This document shows, one piece after another, positions 1 to 8,737 of a stretch of DNA of 64,000 nucleotides. The notes below the pieces were generated by a model, which saw only the letters and a program-made list of their open reading frames with translations, was not told the origin of the DNA and did no database searches. A program made the position numbers and the translations under genes. The DNA is from Bacillus mobilis. Lineage in GTDB: Bacteria > Bacillota > Bacilli > Bacillales > Bacillaceae_G. The stretch covers positions 1 to 64,000 of the forward strand of contig NZ_MACF01000116.1 of the NCBI RefSeq assembly GCF_001884045.1. Reading direction: 5' to 3'. The number at the start of each line of letters is the position of its first letter. The stretch's first letter is position 1.

Positions 1-2
1 AA

Positions 3-368
3 ATCTCAACTGAAATCATCAAAAACCACGATGTTATCGGTATAGAAGATTTGCAAGTATCGAATATGTTAAAAAATCATAAGTTAGCAAAAGCGATTAG
101 TGAAGTATCTTGGTCACAATTTAGAACGTTGCTAGAATACAAGGCAAAATGGTATGGAAAACAAGTCATTCCGGTATCCAAAACATTTGCTTCAAGCCAA
201 TTATGTTCTTGTTGTGGGTATCAAAATAAAGACGTTAAGAATCTAAATCTTCGTGAATGGGATTGTCCTGCGTGCAATAGTCATCACGACAGAGATATTA
301 ACGCAAGTATCAATCTTAAAAATGAAGCTTTAAGGCTTCTAACCGTAGGAACTACGGGGATAGCCTAA
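3..368 (+). CDS. tnpB: TnpB (IS200/IS605 accessory nuclease), C-terminal part
   Basis: C-terminal end of a TnpB-type RNA-guided nuclease; the reading frame is open to the window edge, so the N-terminus lies upstream. Visible are the RuvC-II segment GIEDL, the zinc ribbon CSCCG...CPACN and the RuvC-III motif [11 protein letters not shown], all in order and with catalytic Glu and Asp present. TnpB is the accessory protein of IS200/IS605 elements and uses an RNA from the element right end as guide. Whether the full gene is intact, or a TnpA accompanies it, cannot be seen here. Family assignment is secure. Confidence 0.9.
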   Translation: MSTEIIKNHDVIGIEDLQVSNMLKNHKLAKAISEVSWSQFRTLLEYKAKWYGKQVIPVSKTFASSQLCSCCGYQNKDVKNLNLREWDCPACNSHHDRDINASINLKNEALRLLTVGTTGIA

Positions 369-453
369 TGAATTAGAAGCCACTAGGCTTCTGTACTTAG
401 GAATCTCCCACTTCAAACAGTCCGTAAGGACGTTAAGTGGTGAGTAGTTCAAT
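290..453 (+). ncRNA. Putative omega RNA (reRNA) scaffold of the TnpB element
   Basis: By analogy with characterised TnpB systems, the guide RNA overlaps the tnpB 3' end and runs through the element right end, with the adjoining flank as guide. The hairpin-containing sequence after the tnpB stop (369-453) fits this position. The 5' limit is arbitrary and no expression evidence is available. Confidence 0.45.
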
Positions 454-772
454 AGAGACGCCAGGACTTAATTTCACGCTAAACGTACGAGATGAAGTGA
501 AGGGAAATCAGGTAAATCATTTCGGTTTCCAAGTGGATACAGCTGAAGAAATTACGTTACATAAAGAAAGATTAGAAAAAGAAGGTTTCTTTGCGCGTGA
601 TGAGATGGATACGACTTGTTGCTATGCGGTTCAAGATAAGTTTTGGGTAACGGATCCTGATGGGAACGAGTGGGAATTCTTTTATACAAAAGCACAGAGT
701 GATGTTCACAAAATAGAAGAGTCATCTTGTTGCACGACTTCTAACGTAGTAGAACAAAATTCTTGTTGTTAA
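453..772 (+). pseudogene. arsI: arsI (organoarsenical C-As lyase, glyoxalase fold), 5' end removed by IS insertion
   Basis: C-terminal two thirds of an ArsI/CadI-type vicinal oxygen chelate protein that cleaves the C-As bond of methylarsenite. The motif ETPGLNFTLNVRDE is followed by HFGFQVD, the Cys pair DTTCCYAV and FWVTDPDGNEWEFF. A Cys-rich tail with two further CC pairs ends the protein. The N-terminal strand with its metal-binding residues is missing because the IS right end abuts codon IETPG. A GTG at 437 inside the IS could start a 111-residue fusion, but that product lacks the first half-module and should be inactive. It directly precedes acr3 and arsC, so this is an ars operon interrupted at arsI. 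Confidence 0.85.
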
Positions 773-790
773 TAGGAGATGGAAAATAAA

Positions 791-1831
791 ATGAAACGTT
801 TATCTTTTCTAGATCGATATTTAACACTATGGATTTTTCTAGCTATGGCTGTTGGGATTGGTTTAGGGTTTGTATTTCCTAGTGTAGTAGACGGACTGGA
901 TACATTACAAGTTGGAACAACGTCTATCCCGCTAGCTGTCGGTTTAATTGTCATGATGTATCCACCATTAGCAAAGGTTCGTTACGAGGAAATGGGCCGA
1001 GTATTTAAAGATGTAAAAGTATTGGTTTTATCTTTAGTACAAAACTGGATTATCGGACCTGTACTTATGTTTGTTTTAGCAATTATTTTTCTTCCGGATA
1101 AGCCAGAATACATGGTCGGACTCATTATGATTGGTTTAGCACGTTGTATTGCAATGGTAATTGTTTGGAACGACCTTGCAGATGGGGATAAAGAGTATGC
1201 AGCAGGTTTAGTGGCTTTTAACTCCGTATTCCAAATGCTTTTCTTCTCCGTTTATGCATACGTGTTTGTAACAGTCATTCCAGAATGGTTAGGAATTGAA
1301 GGGGCTATTGTCGATATTACAATGGTAGAAGTGGCAAAATCCGTATTTATCTACTTGGGAATTCCTTTTATAGCAGGTATGCTGACACGCTTTGTACTCG
1401 TTAAGTTAAAAGGAAGACAGTGGTATGAAAAGGTGTTTATACCTAAAATTAGTCCACTTACATTGATTGCATTGCTATTTACGATTATCGTTATGTTCTC
1501 TTTAAAAGGGGAAATGATTGTTAGCGTACCATTAGATGTAGTAAGAATAGCAATTCCGTTATTAATCTATTTTATTGTCATGTTTTTTGTTTCTTTCTTT
1601 ATGGGAAGAAAAATTGGTGCAAACTATCCAGTGACTACAACGTTAGCATTTACAGCAGGTAGTAATAACTTTGAGTTAGCGATTGCAGTAGCAGTTGGTG
1701 TGTTTGGTATTCATTCAGGCGCAGCATTTGCAGCTGTTATCGGGCCATTGGTTGAAGTACCTGTAATGATTGCACTTGTAAACGTCGCTTTTTGGTTTAA
1801 GCGAAAATATTTTAGTGATCAACCAGTATAA
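791..1831 (+). CDS. arsB: Arsenite efflux permease, ACR3 family
   Basis: Integral membrane As(III) exporter of the ACR3/BASS superfamily with ten predicted hydrophobic segments. Family signatures include the Cys-containing stretch [18 protein letters not shown] in the fourth/fifth helix region and [19 protein letters not shown] near the C-terminus. Two in-frame ATGs exist (779, 791). The SD TAGGAG at 773-778 touches the first, so 791 is preferred, giving 346 residues. It starts a few bases after the arsI remnant and ends 25 bases before arsC, forming one operon. The IS insertion upstream may be polar on it or may supply read-through. Confidence 0.95.
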   Translation: MKRLSFLDRYLTLWIFLAMAVGIGLGFVFPSVVDGLDTLQVGTTSIPLAVGLIVMMYPPLAKVRYEEMGRVFKDVKVLVLSLVQNWIIGPVLMFVLAIIFLPDKPEYMVGLIMIGLARCIAMVIVWNDLADGDKEYAAGLVAFNSVFQMLFFSVYAYVFVTVIPEWLGIEGAIVDITMVEVAKSVFIYLGIPFIAGMLTRFVLVKLKGRQWYEKVFIPKISPLTLIALLFTIIVMFSLKGEMIVSVPLDVVRIAIPLLIYFIVMFFVSFFMGRKIGANYPVTTTLAFTAGSNNFELAIAVAVGVFGIHSGAAFAAVIGPLVEVPVMIALVNVAFWFKRKYFSDQPV

Positions 1832-1856
1832 TTTAAAAACAAAGGCGGAAAACAAC

Positions 1857-2261
1857 ATGGAAAACAAAAAGACAATTTATTTCTTATGCACAGGAAATTC
1901 ATGCCGAAGCCAAATGGCAGAAGCGTGGGGCCAACAATATGTAGGGGATAAGTGGAATGTATATTCTGCAGGTATTGAAGCACACGGAGTAAATCCAAAT
2001 GCTATTAAAGCGATGAAAGAAGTAAATATCGACATAACAAACCAAACATCGGATATAATTGATGCAAACATTTTAAATAACGCTGACTTAGTCGTTACCC
2101 TTTGTAGTCATGCAGATTCTGTTTGTCCGTCGACACCTCCCCACGTAAATCGTGTTCACTGGGGATTCGATGATCCAGCAGGAAAAGAATGGTCTGAATT
2201 TCGACGTGTTAGAGATGAAATTGGAGAACGTATAAAGCGATTTTCTGAAACAGGAGAGTAA
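1857..2261 (+). CDS. arsC: Arsenate reductase, thioredoxin-coupled
   Basis: Low-molecular-weight phosphatase-fold arsenate reductase (134 residues) that turns arsenate into arsenite for export by the ACR3 pump just upstream. The P-loop CTGNSCRS lies at about residues 10-17. The resolving cysteines are in [12 protein letters not shown] (about 82 and 89), the three-Cys relay of the B. subtilis/S. aureus class. SD AAAGGCGG at 1841-1848 selects the ATG at 1857 over an upstream in-frame start. Complete and apparently functional. Confidence 0.96.
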   Translation: MENKKTIYFLCTGNSCRSQMAEAWGQQYVGDKWNVYSAGIEAHGVNPNAIKAMKEVNIDITNQTSDIIDANILNNADLVVTLCSHADSVCPSTPPHVNRVHWGFDDPAGKEWSEFRRVRDEIGERIKRFSETGE

Positions 2262-2264
2262 AAT

Positions 2265-2310
2265 AAAGAGTCAATCTTCTATTGTATAGGAGATTGGCTC
2301 TTTTTTATTG
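2265..2310 (+). terminator. Rho-independent terminator after arsC
   Basis: AGAGTCAATCTTCT pairs with AGGAGATTGGCTCT across a short loop, followed by a T run (TTTTTT). It closes the ars operon. Confidence 0.85.
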
Positions 2311-2397
2311 ATTTAAAGCAACTATTAAAATGAATAGAGAATATTCTGTCATGATGGTAAAGTTAGAATAGAGCAGTTTCAGGGAGGGGCGTAACGT

Positions 2398-3228
2398 ATG
2401 ATTTCTGAATTGAAAAAGGATGATTATTATAAATGTAACAGTTTACTAAATGAAAAAGGGCAATTAGAAGTAAAGGCTGTAATTGCAGGAGTGAATCCTG
2501 GTCGTATATTTGTAGATAACATGACTTCTCCTAATTCGGGACTCATTTGGTTAGGGAATAATGATGGCTTCTTCTTTATTGGAGATGCTGAAAATGAAAA
2601 ATTTAATAATGAAATGAATAGCTTTATTGATAATGTAATAATACTTGAGGCTAGAAAGGTTGGACTAACTTGCTTTGAAGGAATCGGTAATCATTCAAAG
2701 TGGAATAAAACAATCGAAAAAATATTTCACGATCGTGAATTAAAGAGTTGGAATCAAAGAGTGTATACGCTAAAGAAAGAGGATTATGAGGGTAATCATG
2801 AACCTAAAATTGAACAAGGGTATACAGTGATAAAGATGAGTAAAGCTCTCTATGAAAATCAAGGGAATGTATTGAAGAATGTTGAATTTTTACAATCAAA
2901 AATTTTAGAGTTTTGGTCCTCACCTGATGAGTTTTTTAACGAGGGAATAGGCTATTGTATAGTTTTTGACAACATGATTGTAAGTGTTTGTTTTTCGGGG
3001 TTCGTCTTTGACAATATACACTGTATAGATATTGAAACGATAGAAGGTCACCAAGGTAGAAAATTAGCGCAAACGATAGCTCATAATTTCGTAAAAGAGT
3101 GTTTGGAGAATAATATTATTCCATATTGGGACTGCATGGAATTAAATAAGCCTTCTATGGCCGTTGTAGAAAATGTAGGTTTTACAAATGTGTTTAATTA
3201 TGTAGGTTATTATTTTCCTTTTGAGTAA
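2398..3228 (+). CDS. GNAT-family N-acetyltransferase (ZmaR-like, PF12746 type)
   Basis: 276-residue protein whose C-terminal half carries the acetyl-CoA fold. IHCIDIETIEGHQGRKLAQ gives the family-typical ETxxxHQGRGLA motif and is followed by PYWDCMELNKPSMAVVENVGF. The N-terminal half resembles the extra domain of the GNAT_acetyltran group that includes zwittermicin-resistance ZmaR and many uncharacterised Bacillus proteins. Substrate unknown. It is monocistronic with a good SD (GGGAGGGG) ten bases before ATG. The next gene follows after 56 bases. Confidence 0.75.
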   Translation: MISELKKDDYYKCNSLLNEKGQLEVKAVIAGVNPGRIFVDNMTSPNSGLIWLGNNDGFFFIGDAENEKFNNEMNSFIDNVIILEARKVGLTCFEGIGNHSKWNKTIEKIFHDRELKSWNQRVYTLKKEDYEGNHEPKIEQGYTVIKMSKALYENQGNVLKNVEFLQSKILEFWSSPDEFFNEGIGYCIVFDNMIVSVCFSGFVFDNIHCIDIETIEGHQGRKLAQTIAHNFVKECLENNIIPYWDCMELNKPSMAVVENVGFTNVFNYVGYYFPFE

Positions 3229-3284
3229 ATGAAGTATATGTTACAAAACTATCATCGAGGTTTTTTACATGTAAGGAGAATAGG

Positions 3285-4286
3285 ATGAAACAAATAATAA
3301 AAGATATATTAATAAATTATTTTAAAGAAATTCATACATTAGTAGTAGAAGAAGAACTACATAAGAATAGTTGGCATACAGATTTGCATTATAAAATCAT
3401 CGTAAATGGAGATCGATATTCCGCAAGGTTTATAAATAGCGATCGAACAAGCAATCCGGCCTTTGGGACGTTATCAAATGAACAATTGAAAGAGCAAGTA
3501 CGCTTTACGTATTATTTACGAGAGCATGGAATTCCGTTTATGCAGATTAAGGAGAATAGGGCGGGAGAGTCATTTACATGTGTCACTTGGAATGAGGAAC
3601 AGTACCGCTTTGTATTGTCTACTTGGATGGAAGGGAAACATATTACTTATTGTACAGAAGCGATTGCAGAAGTCTTTGGAAAGGAAGCAAGAAAGATACA
3701 CGATATTGCTAGTACGTTTCAAAGCTCGACTTTTCAAAAGAAATCTCATTTAGATGGATATGGTGAGTTTATAAAGCTATTAGAAAATAAGGGTGGTACA
3801 TGCCAGGAATTGCGAGGATATATGGATCTCGCTAAGCATCATATAGAATGCGCACATACGAGTGATTTGGAGTTTATTGTGCAAACGGATTTAAATCCTT
3901 TAAATGTCATATGGGATGCAAATCAATGTGTAAAAGGAATTATAGATTTTGAATCGATTGGATATATTGATCGTATGGAAGGACTAGCCTTTTTAATAAA
4001 ATGGTATTCCCGGACAGAAGGAATAGAGTCACATGTAGTATGTTCGGAAGTTGCTAGAGCATTTTTAAAAGGGTATGGAGCTAGTAACATTTTAAATTCA
4101 AATGCATGTAAAAGACTTTCTTCACTACTATGGTTATCCGGTAGTCTAAATTGGAACTTTGTTAAAAAGACGTTGAGTCTAGTAGATGACGAGAGTGAAT
4201 TAGTAGAACATTTGAGAGTTTATAACATAAGGGGAGAAAATCTATCTGTATTAGTAAGTAGAGAAAGAGCCAACTCACACGAGTAG
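3285..4286 (+). CDS. APH/choline-kinase-like phosphotransferase
   Basis: 333 residues with the aminoglycoside phosphotransferase (APH, PF01636) fold. The catalytic loop is VQTDLNPLNVIWD, where Asp and Asn are kept but the usual His-Gly before Asp are Gln-Thr. The metal-binding motif is GIIDFESIGYIDRMEGLA. Substrate cannot be inferred; such Bacillus proteins range from antibiotic to sugar or homoserine kinases. SD AAGGAGAA precedes ATG. The stop codon lies inside the stem of the following terminator. Confidence 0.75.
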   Translation: MKQIIKDILINYFKEIHTLVVEEELHKNSWHTDLHYKIIVNGDRYSARFINSDRTSNPAFGTLSNEQLKEQVRFTYYLREHGIPFMQIKENRAGESFTCVTWNEEQYRFVLSTWMEGKHITYCTEAIAEVFGKEARKIHDIASTFQSSTFQKKSHLDGYGEFIKLLENKGGTCQELRGYMDLAKHHIECAHTSDLEFIVQTDLNPLNVIWDANQCVKGIIDFESIGYIDRMEGLAFLIKWYSRTEGIESHVVCSEVARAFLKGYGASNILNSNACKRLSSLLWLSGSLNWNFVKKTLSLVDDESELVEHLRVYNIRGENLSVLVSRERANSHE

Positions 4287-4296
4287 GCTCTTTCTT
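4263..4296 (+). terminator. Terminator hairpin overlapping the APH-like stop codon
   Basis: GAAAGAGCC...GGCTCTTTC with inner ACTC/GAGT pairing, then CTTTTTA. It is one of four similar hairpins in the window (see findings). Confidence 0.8.
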
Positions 4297-4461
4297 TTTA
4301 TGTACTACGAATCTTCGTAATAGAACGATGTTGCGGCATTCCTTCCATAGAATATAAGTGTGAAAAACGCACATTTCATCATAAAAAATGATCTTTTTCA
4401 CACTTTACAGGTTATCTGATGTATAGTCGTATTTTTTATGAAAAAAATGTTTTAAAAAGTG

Positions 4462-4490
4462 TTGAAATATTTTGAAAATTAAATTATTAT
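4462..4490 (+). promoter_or_regulatory. SigA-type promoter of the fucose regulator/operon
   Basis: TTGAAA (4462-4467), 17-base spacer, TATTAT (4485-4490). Predicted start near 4497, about 94 bases before the lacI-type gene. Confidence 0.65.
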
Positions 4491-4508
4491 TATCCATGTA
4501 AACTACTA

Positions 4509-4522
4509 AGTAATCGTTTACA
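4509..4522 (-). promoter_or_regulatory. LacI-family operator / cre-like site 1
   Basis: On the minus strand TGTAAACGATTACT matches 13 of 14 positions of the CcpA cre consensus TGWAANCGNTNWCA. It lies just downstream of the -10 box, where binding would block transcription. It could serve the adjacent LacI-type regulator, CcpA, or both. Confidence 0.6.
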
Positions 4523-4552
4523 TGGATGAATTAAGGGTTTAAACGAAACTGA

Positions 4553-4566
4553 AGTAAACGATTTCT
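4553..4566 (+). promoter_or_regulatory. LacI-family operator site 2
   Basis: AGTAAACGATTTCT, an inverted near-copy of site 1 with centres 44 bp apart (about four helical turns). This suits looping or cooperative binding by a LacI-family dimer pair. Confidence 0.5.
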
Positions 4567-4590
4567 TGAAAACTTAGAAAGAGTGATGAA

Positions 4591-5601
4591 ATGGCTAAGT
4601 CTACAATTAAAGATGTTGCAATGGAAGCAAATGTGTCTACAGCTACAGTATCTCGGGTGTTAAATGAAAGCGGATTTGTAAGTGACGACATTAAAGATCG
4701 TGTTTATTTAGCTGTGAAAAAACTTAATTATCAACCGAATGCGATTGCTAGAAGTTTAAAGCAAGATAAAACATACACGATTGGTGTTGTGATTCCAGAT
4801 ATCACAAACCAGTATTACATGACAATTTCAAAGGCGATTGAAGATATTGTACAGCAAAAGGGCTATAACCTTATTTTTTGTAGTAGTCATGAAAATCCTA
4901 AAAAAGAGGATAAATTGTTGCAGCTACTAGTAGAACAACGGGTAGATGCGATTGTGTTGGCGACTGCTGGAGGTTGTGAAGAAAGAGTAAGAAGTATTCA
5001 TCAAGCCGGTGTACCAATTGTTTTAGTTGACCGGACTGTTGAGATTGGAGGTCCAAAATTAGATTCGGTTATAGAAAGTAATTTTGAAAGTGCTTATACA
5101 TTAACGACCTATCTTTTAAAACAGGGGCATAGATCGATTGGTCTTGTGAATGGATTGTTGAGCGTTAGTACAGGTAAAGAGCGCTATGAAGGATTTCAAA
5201 AAGCTTTGGAAGAGTTTGGTGTTCAGGAAGATGAGAATTATACGTTTAATAGCACTTTCACAAGAGAAGGTGGAATGAAAGCAGTTGATTATTTTCTTAA
5301 TTTCACTGAGAAACCGTCAGCTATTCTAACTTTGAACAATGAAATGGCATTCGGTGTTCTTCTTGAATTAACGAAGAGAGGATACTCAGTACCAGAGGAC
5401 ATAGTGGTAGCTTCATTTGGTGATGTGGAAGCAGCGCAATTATTACGAGCACCTGGGATTATATCAGTAGCGCACAAACCATATGAAATGGGAGAAAGAG
5501 TAGGTGATATTTTACTAAAGCGTTTAAATAATGAAGAAGGTCCTTTTAATGAAATATTTACACCGAAATTACTAATAGATGCACAAAGTGTAAGTAGTTA
5601 A
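4591..5601 (+). CDS. LacI-family transcriptional regulator of the fucose operon
   Basis: 336 residues. The N-terminal helix-turn-helix STIKDVAMEANVSTATVSRVLN is followed by the hinge helix NYQPNAIARSLK and a periplasmic-binding-protein-like effector domain (TIGVVIPDITNQYY...), all typical and full length. It is the first gene of the sugar cluster. Two inverted operator-like sites sit in its leader, so autoregulation and control of the downstream genes is the natural reading. The effector is likely L-fucose or an intermediate (inferred from context). It resembles RbsR-type regulators more than DeoR/AraC fucose regulators. Confidence 0.9.
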   Translation: MAKSTIKDVAMEANVSTATVSRVLNESGFVSDDIKDRVYLAVKKLNYQPNAIARSLKQDKTYTIGVVIPDITNQYYMTISKAIEDIVQQKGYNLIFCSSHENPKKEDKLLQLLVEQRVDAIVLATAGGCEERVRSIHQAGVPIVLVDRTVEIGGPKLDSVIESNFESAYTLTTYLLKQGHRSIGLVNGLLSVSTGKERYEGFQKALEEFGVQEDENYTFNSTFTREGGMKAVDYFLNFTEKPSAILTLNNEMAFGVLLELTKRGYSVPEDIVVASFGDVEAAQLLRAPGIISVAHKPYEMGERVGDILLKRLNNEEGPFNEIFTPKLLIDAQSVSS

Positions 5602-5654
5602 AACGATTAGGAATGGTGCTTTTCGTTCAGATAAAAACCAGAAGGGAGATAGAA

Positions 5655-6086
5655 ATGCTAAAAGGAATACCGAAAATAATTAGTCCAGATTTAATGAAAA
5701 TTCTTTTAGAAATGGGGCATGGGGATGAGATTGTGTTAGCGGATGGAAATTTCCCCGCTGCCTCTTGCGGGGCGAAGCTCATCCGGTGTGAAGGGCATGG
5801 GGTCCTTGAAGTACTACAGGCAATTTTACAATTCTTCCCGCTCGATACGTATAGTGATCATTCCGTTTCATTAATGAAGGTTGTAAAAGGAGATCCTACC
5901 ACGCCCGTCATTTGGGAAACGTATGATGCAGCGATTAAACAATATGATACTCACTTTGATAGTTTTGAGATGATTGATCGCTTTGCATTTTATGAGAGAG
6001 CAAAGAAGGCTTATGCAATTGTTGCAACGAGTGAGAGTGCTCTTTATGCCAATATCATTTTAAAAAAGGGCGTGGTTACGGATTAG
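5655..6086 (+). CDS. fucU: L-fucose mutarotase, RbsD/FucU family
   Basis: 143 residues. The opening [26 protein letters not shown] is the FucU form of the RbsD/FucU family, including the catalytic His of GHGDE and the downstream NFPA. It interconverts alpha and beta anomers so the isomerase and importer get the right form. The ATG at 5655 follows SD AAGGGAGAT. FucI and FucA in the same cluster favour fucose over ribose mutarotase. It is located 53 bases after the regulator and 60 bases before the transporter ATPase. Confidence 0.85.
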   Translation: MLKGIPKIISPDLMKILLEMGHGDEIVLADGNFPAASCGAKLIRCEGHGVLEVLQAILQFFPLDTYSDHSVSLMKVVKGDPTTPVIWETYDAAIKQYDTHFDSFEMIDRFAFYERAKKAYAIVATSESALYANIILKKGVVTD

Positions 6087-6145
6087 CAAAGTATGAAACT
6101 CATATATTGTTTCATTTAAAAAATCATAGGGTAGTAGGTGATGGG

Positions 6146-7651
6146 ATGAGTGAAGTGCTACTGAAAATGGATGGAATTAGTAAAGCGTTCCCTGGTGTGC
6201 AAGCGCTTTCTAACGTGCGGTTTGAATTAAAAAAAGGCGAAGTTCACGCACTTTTAGGAGAGAATGGAGCTGGGAAATCTACATTAATGAAAATTTTAAC
6301 AGGTATTTATCAAAGGGATACTGGAACGATTGCGTACGAAGGAAGAGAAATTGAGGTTCCTGATACAAAAGCAGCACAAAGACTAGGGATCAGTATTATT
6401 CATCAGGAACTTAATTTAGCTCCGCATTTAACAGTTGCTCAAAACATTTTTATTGGAAGAGAACCGAAAGGGTTATTTAATCTTTTTTTAGATGAAAAAG
6501 AACTAAATAACAGGGCGAAAAAACTATTTGAAAGGTTAAATATTCATTTAGACCCAAGAGAATTGGTAGGAGATTTAACAGTTGCGAAACAACAAATGGT
6601 GGAAATCGCTAAAGCTCTTTCCTTTGATTCAAAAGTATTGATTATGGATGAACCAACCGCAGCCTTAACGGATACTGAAATCGATTCATTGTTTGTTATG
6701 ATTCGGAAATTACGAGGGGACGGTGTAGGAATTGTTTATATTTCTCACCGTATGGAAGAGCTAAAGAAAATTACGGACCGTGTATCGATTATGCGAGACG
6801 GTACATACGTAGGAACGATGAACACGAAGGATGCAACGATTGAACAAATTATTTCTATGATGGTTGGAAGAAAAATTGATAACAATCAAAAACCAGAAAT
6901 GAAAGAGAAAACGCGAGAAAAAGTGTTTGAAGTGAAAAATTTAAAGAGAGGGAACACGATAAAGGATGTAAGTTTTGAACTGTATAAAGGGGAAATCGTT
7001 GGCTTCGCTGGATTGATGGGAGCTGGAAGAACGGAAGTAGCCCGTGCCATATTTGGAGCCGATCCATTAGATTCAGGGGAGATTTTCATAAATGGAAAAA
7101 GGATGAGTATAAAAAGCCCGACGGATGCAGTACAACATGGAATTGGCTATTTGTCCGAAGATCGAAAACAGTTTGGGCTTCTAGTTGGGATGGATGTCAA
7201 AACAAATATTGCAATGGCATCCATGAAAGATTATGTAAAACCTCTTGGCTTGATGCATGTATCTAAAATTGATGAACAGTCTGAGGAATTAATTAAAAGG
7301 TTAAAAATAAAAACGCCATCAGCTAATCAATTGGTGAAAAACCTTTCAGGTGGAAATCAGCAAAAAGTAGTTATTGGCAAGTGGTTGACTAGAGATTCAG
7401 ATATCTTAATCTTTGATGAGCCTACACGCGGAATTGATATTGGGGCAAAAGACGAAATTTATAAGTTACTACACGATTTAGCTGAGCAAGGAAAATCTAT
7501 CATTATGATTTCCTCAGAACTTCCTGAAATTTTAAGAATAAGTCACCGTGTAATTGTCATGTGTGAAGGAAAGATAACTGGAGAATTGAAAAATGATGAA
7601 AAAGCATCGCAAGAAGCGATTATGACGCTTGCAACAAAACGAATTATGTAA
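6146..7651 (+). CDS. Sugar ABC transporter ATPase, RbsA-like double domain
   Basis: 501 residues with two fused ATPase modules as in RbsA/MglA. First: Walker [10 protein letters not shown], a degenerate signature VAKQQM and Walker [11 protein letters not shown]. Second: LMGAGRTE in place of Walker A, signature LSGGNQQK and DEPTRGID. This is the usual asymmetry of the carbohydrate uptake transporter-2 class. Start 6146 lies in the frame with SD AGGTGA; the ATG at 6141 is out of frame. With the permease and binding protein downstream it forms a complete importer, probably for L-fucose. Confidence 0.93.
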   Translation: MSEVLLKMDGISKAFPGVQALSNVRFELKKGEVHALLGENGAGKSTLMKILTGIYQRDTGTIAYEGREIEVPDTKAAQRLGISIIHQELNLAPHLTVAQNIFIGREPKGLFNLFLDEKELNNRAKKLFERLNIHLDPRELVGDLTVAKQQMVEIAKALSFDSKVLIMDEPTAALTDTEIDSLFVMIRKLRGDGVGIVYISHRMEELKKITDRVSIMRDGTYVGTMNTKDATIEQIISMMVGRKIDNNQKPEMKEKTREKVFEVKNLKRGNTIKDVSFELYKGEIVGFAGLMGAGRTEVARAIFGADPLDSGEIFINGKRMSIKSPTDAVQHGIGYLSEDRKQFGLLVGMDVKTNIAMASMKDYVKPLGLMHVSKIDEQSEELIKRLKIKTPSANQLVKNLSGGNQQKVVIGKWLTRDSDILIFDEPTRGIDIGAKDEIYKLLHDLAEQGKSIIMISSELPEILRISHRVIVMCEGKITGELKNDEKASQEAIMTLATKRIM

Positions 7652-7685
7652 TGAATATTAACGGATGATAAAGGAGTGAACAGGA

Positions 7686-8690
7686 ATGGAAATGCCAAAA
7701 GCAGTAGAGTTTCCGGTTGAAGGGAAGTTGAGGAAAGGGATGAATTCAAATGCTCTTCAGCAGCTTCTAGCATTTGCAAGTTTAATCGTACTTGTTTTCA
7801 TTTTTTCAATTGCTTCAGCTAATTTTCTGCAATTTGATAACATTATAGGAATCTTTCTATCGACAGCTGTTACAGGCATCCTTGCTTTAGGGGCAACGAT
7901 GATTATCGTAACAAGTGGAATTGATTTATCATGTGGAACCGTACTGACGTTGTCTTCGGTTATGACAGGCGTTTTTGCTGTCAACTTAGGTTTACCGGTT
8001 TGGGTAGCTGTTATCGGAGGCATTTTAATAGGTGCCGTAGTAGGTTTGATTTCTGGAGCTGCGATTGCAAAATTGAAGATTCCACCATTTATTGCAACGT
8101 TAGCGATGATGATGATCGCGAAAGGATTGGCACTCGTTATTTCGAAAGCGACTCCAATCTATTTCACTTCTATACCGAGTTTTAACAAAATTGCGATGGG
8201 TTCTATTATTCCTGGTTTTGCTATTCCGAATGCAGTTTTCATCTTTTTTGGAATGGCTATTTTCGCAAGCTTAATTTTAAATAAAACGATAATCGGAAGG
8301 TATACATTTGCACTAGGAAGTAACGAAGAAGCAACTCGTCTTTCTGGAGTGAATGTAGATAAGTGGAAAATAATTATCTACATGATTGCAGGTGTTTTTA
8401 CTGGTGTTGCAGGGATTATAATGGCATCTCGTTTAAATTCTGCTCAGCCTGCTTTAGGAGCAGGATATGAATTAGAAGCAATTGCGGCAGTCGTTATCGG
8501 AGGAACGTCTTTAAGTGGTGGTAAAGGAACAATTCTTGGAACTGTAATTGGTGCATTGATTATGAGTGTGTTAACAAATGGTCTACAAATCCTTTCAGTG
8601 CCGCAAGAATGGCAAACAGTAGTTGTTGGAGCTGTTATCTTATTAGCAGTTTACGCAGATGTGTTGCGAAACAAAAAAGCGAAGAATTAA
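7686..8690 (+). CDS. Sugar ABC transporter permease, RbsC-like
   Basis: 334 residues, mostly hydrophobic helices. It has the BPD_transp_2 (PF02653) pattern of RbsC/YtfT permeases: MIIVTSGIDLSCGTVLTLSS early, and AIAAVVIGGTSLSGGKGTILGTVIGAL near the C-terminus. Start ATG follows AAGGAGTG by nine bases. It lies 34 bases after the ATPase gene and pairs with it as the membrane part of the importer. Likely a homodimer in the membrane. Confidence 0.92.
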   Translation: MEMPKAVEFPVEGKLRKGMNSNALQQLLAFASLIVLVFIFSIASANFLQFDNIIGIFLSTAVTGILALGATMIIVTSGIDLSCGTVLTLSSVMTGVFAVNLGLPVWVAVIGGILIGAVVGLISGAAIAKLKIPPFIATLAMMMIAKGLALVISKATPIYFTSIPSFNKIAMGSIIPGFAIPNAVFIFFGMAIFASLILNKTIIGRYTFALGSNEEATRLSGVNVDKWKIIIYMIAGVFTGVAGIIMASRLNSAQPALGAGYELEAIAAVVIGGTSLSGGKGTILGTVIGALIMSVLTNGLQILSVPQEWQTVVVGAVILLAVYADVLRNKKAKN

Positions 8691-8737
8691 CTGAGATACT
8701 GTGTTTAATATAAAACAATATATAGGGGGAATTTTAG

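Larger units (their letters stand above)
1..453 (+). mobile_element. Right end of IS200/IS605-type element inserted in arsI
   Basis: The tnpB end is followed by about 85 non-coding bases. They hold a CCCACTT...AAGTGG hairpin and end in GTGAGTAGTTCAAT. A TTCAA-type terminus is what ISDra2-like right ends show just before the flanking (guide) DNA. From about 453 the sequence becomes arsI coding sequence. The exact boundary (452/453) is inferred from where arsI homology starts. No terminal inverted repeat is expected for this family. Confidence 0.7.

Noticed and set aside
437-452. GTG start inside the IS end giving a 111-residue ArsI-like protein
   Set aside because: The first five codons are IS sequence, and the product lacks the N-terminal half-module needed for metal binding; treated as pseudogene.
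4591-8690. Ribose operon (rbsRDACB)
   Set aside because: Order and transporter resemble rbs, but the second gene is FucU-like, there is no ribokinase, and FucA, FucI and GH95 follow directly.
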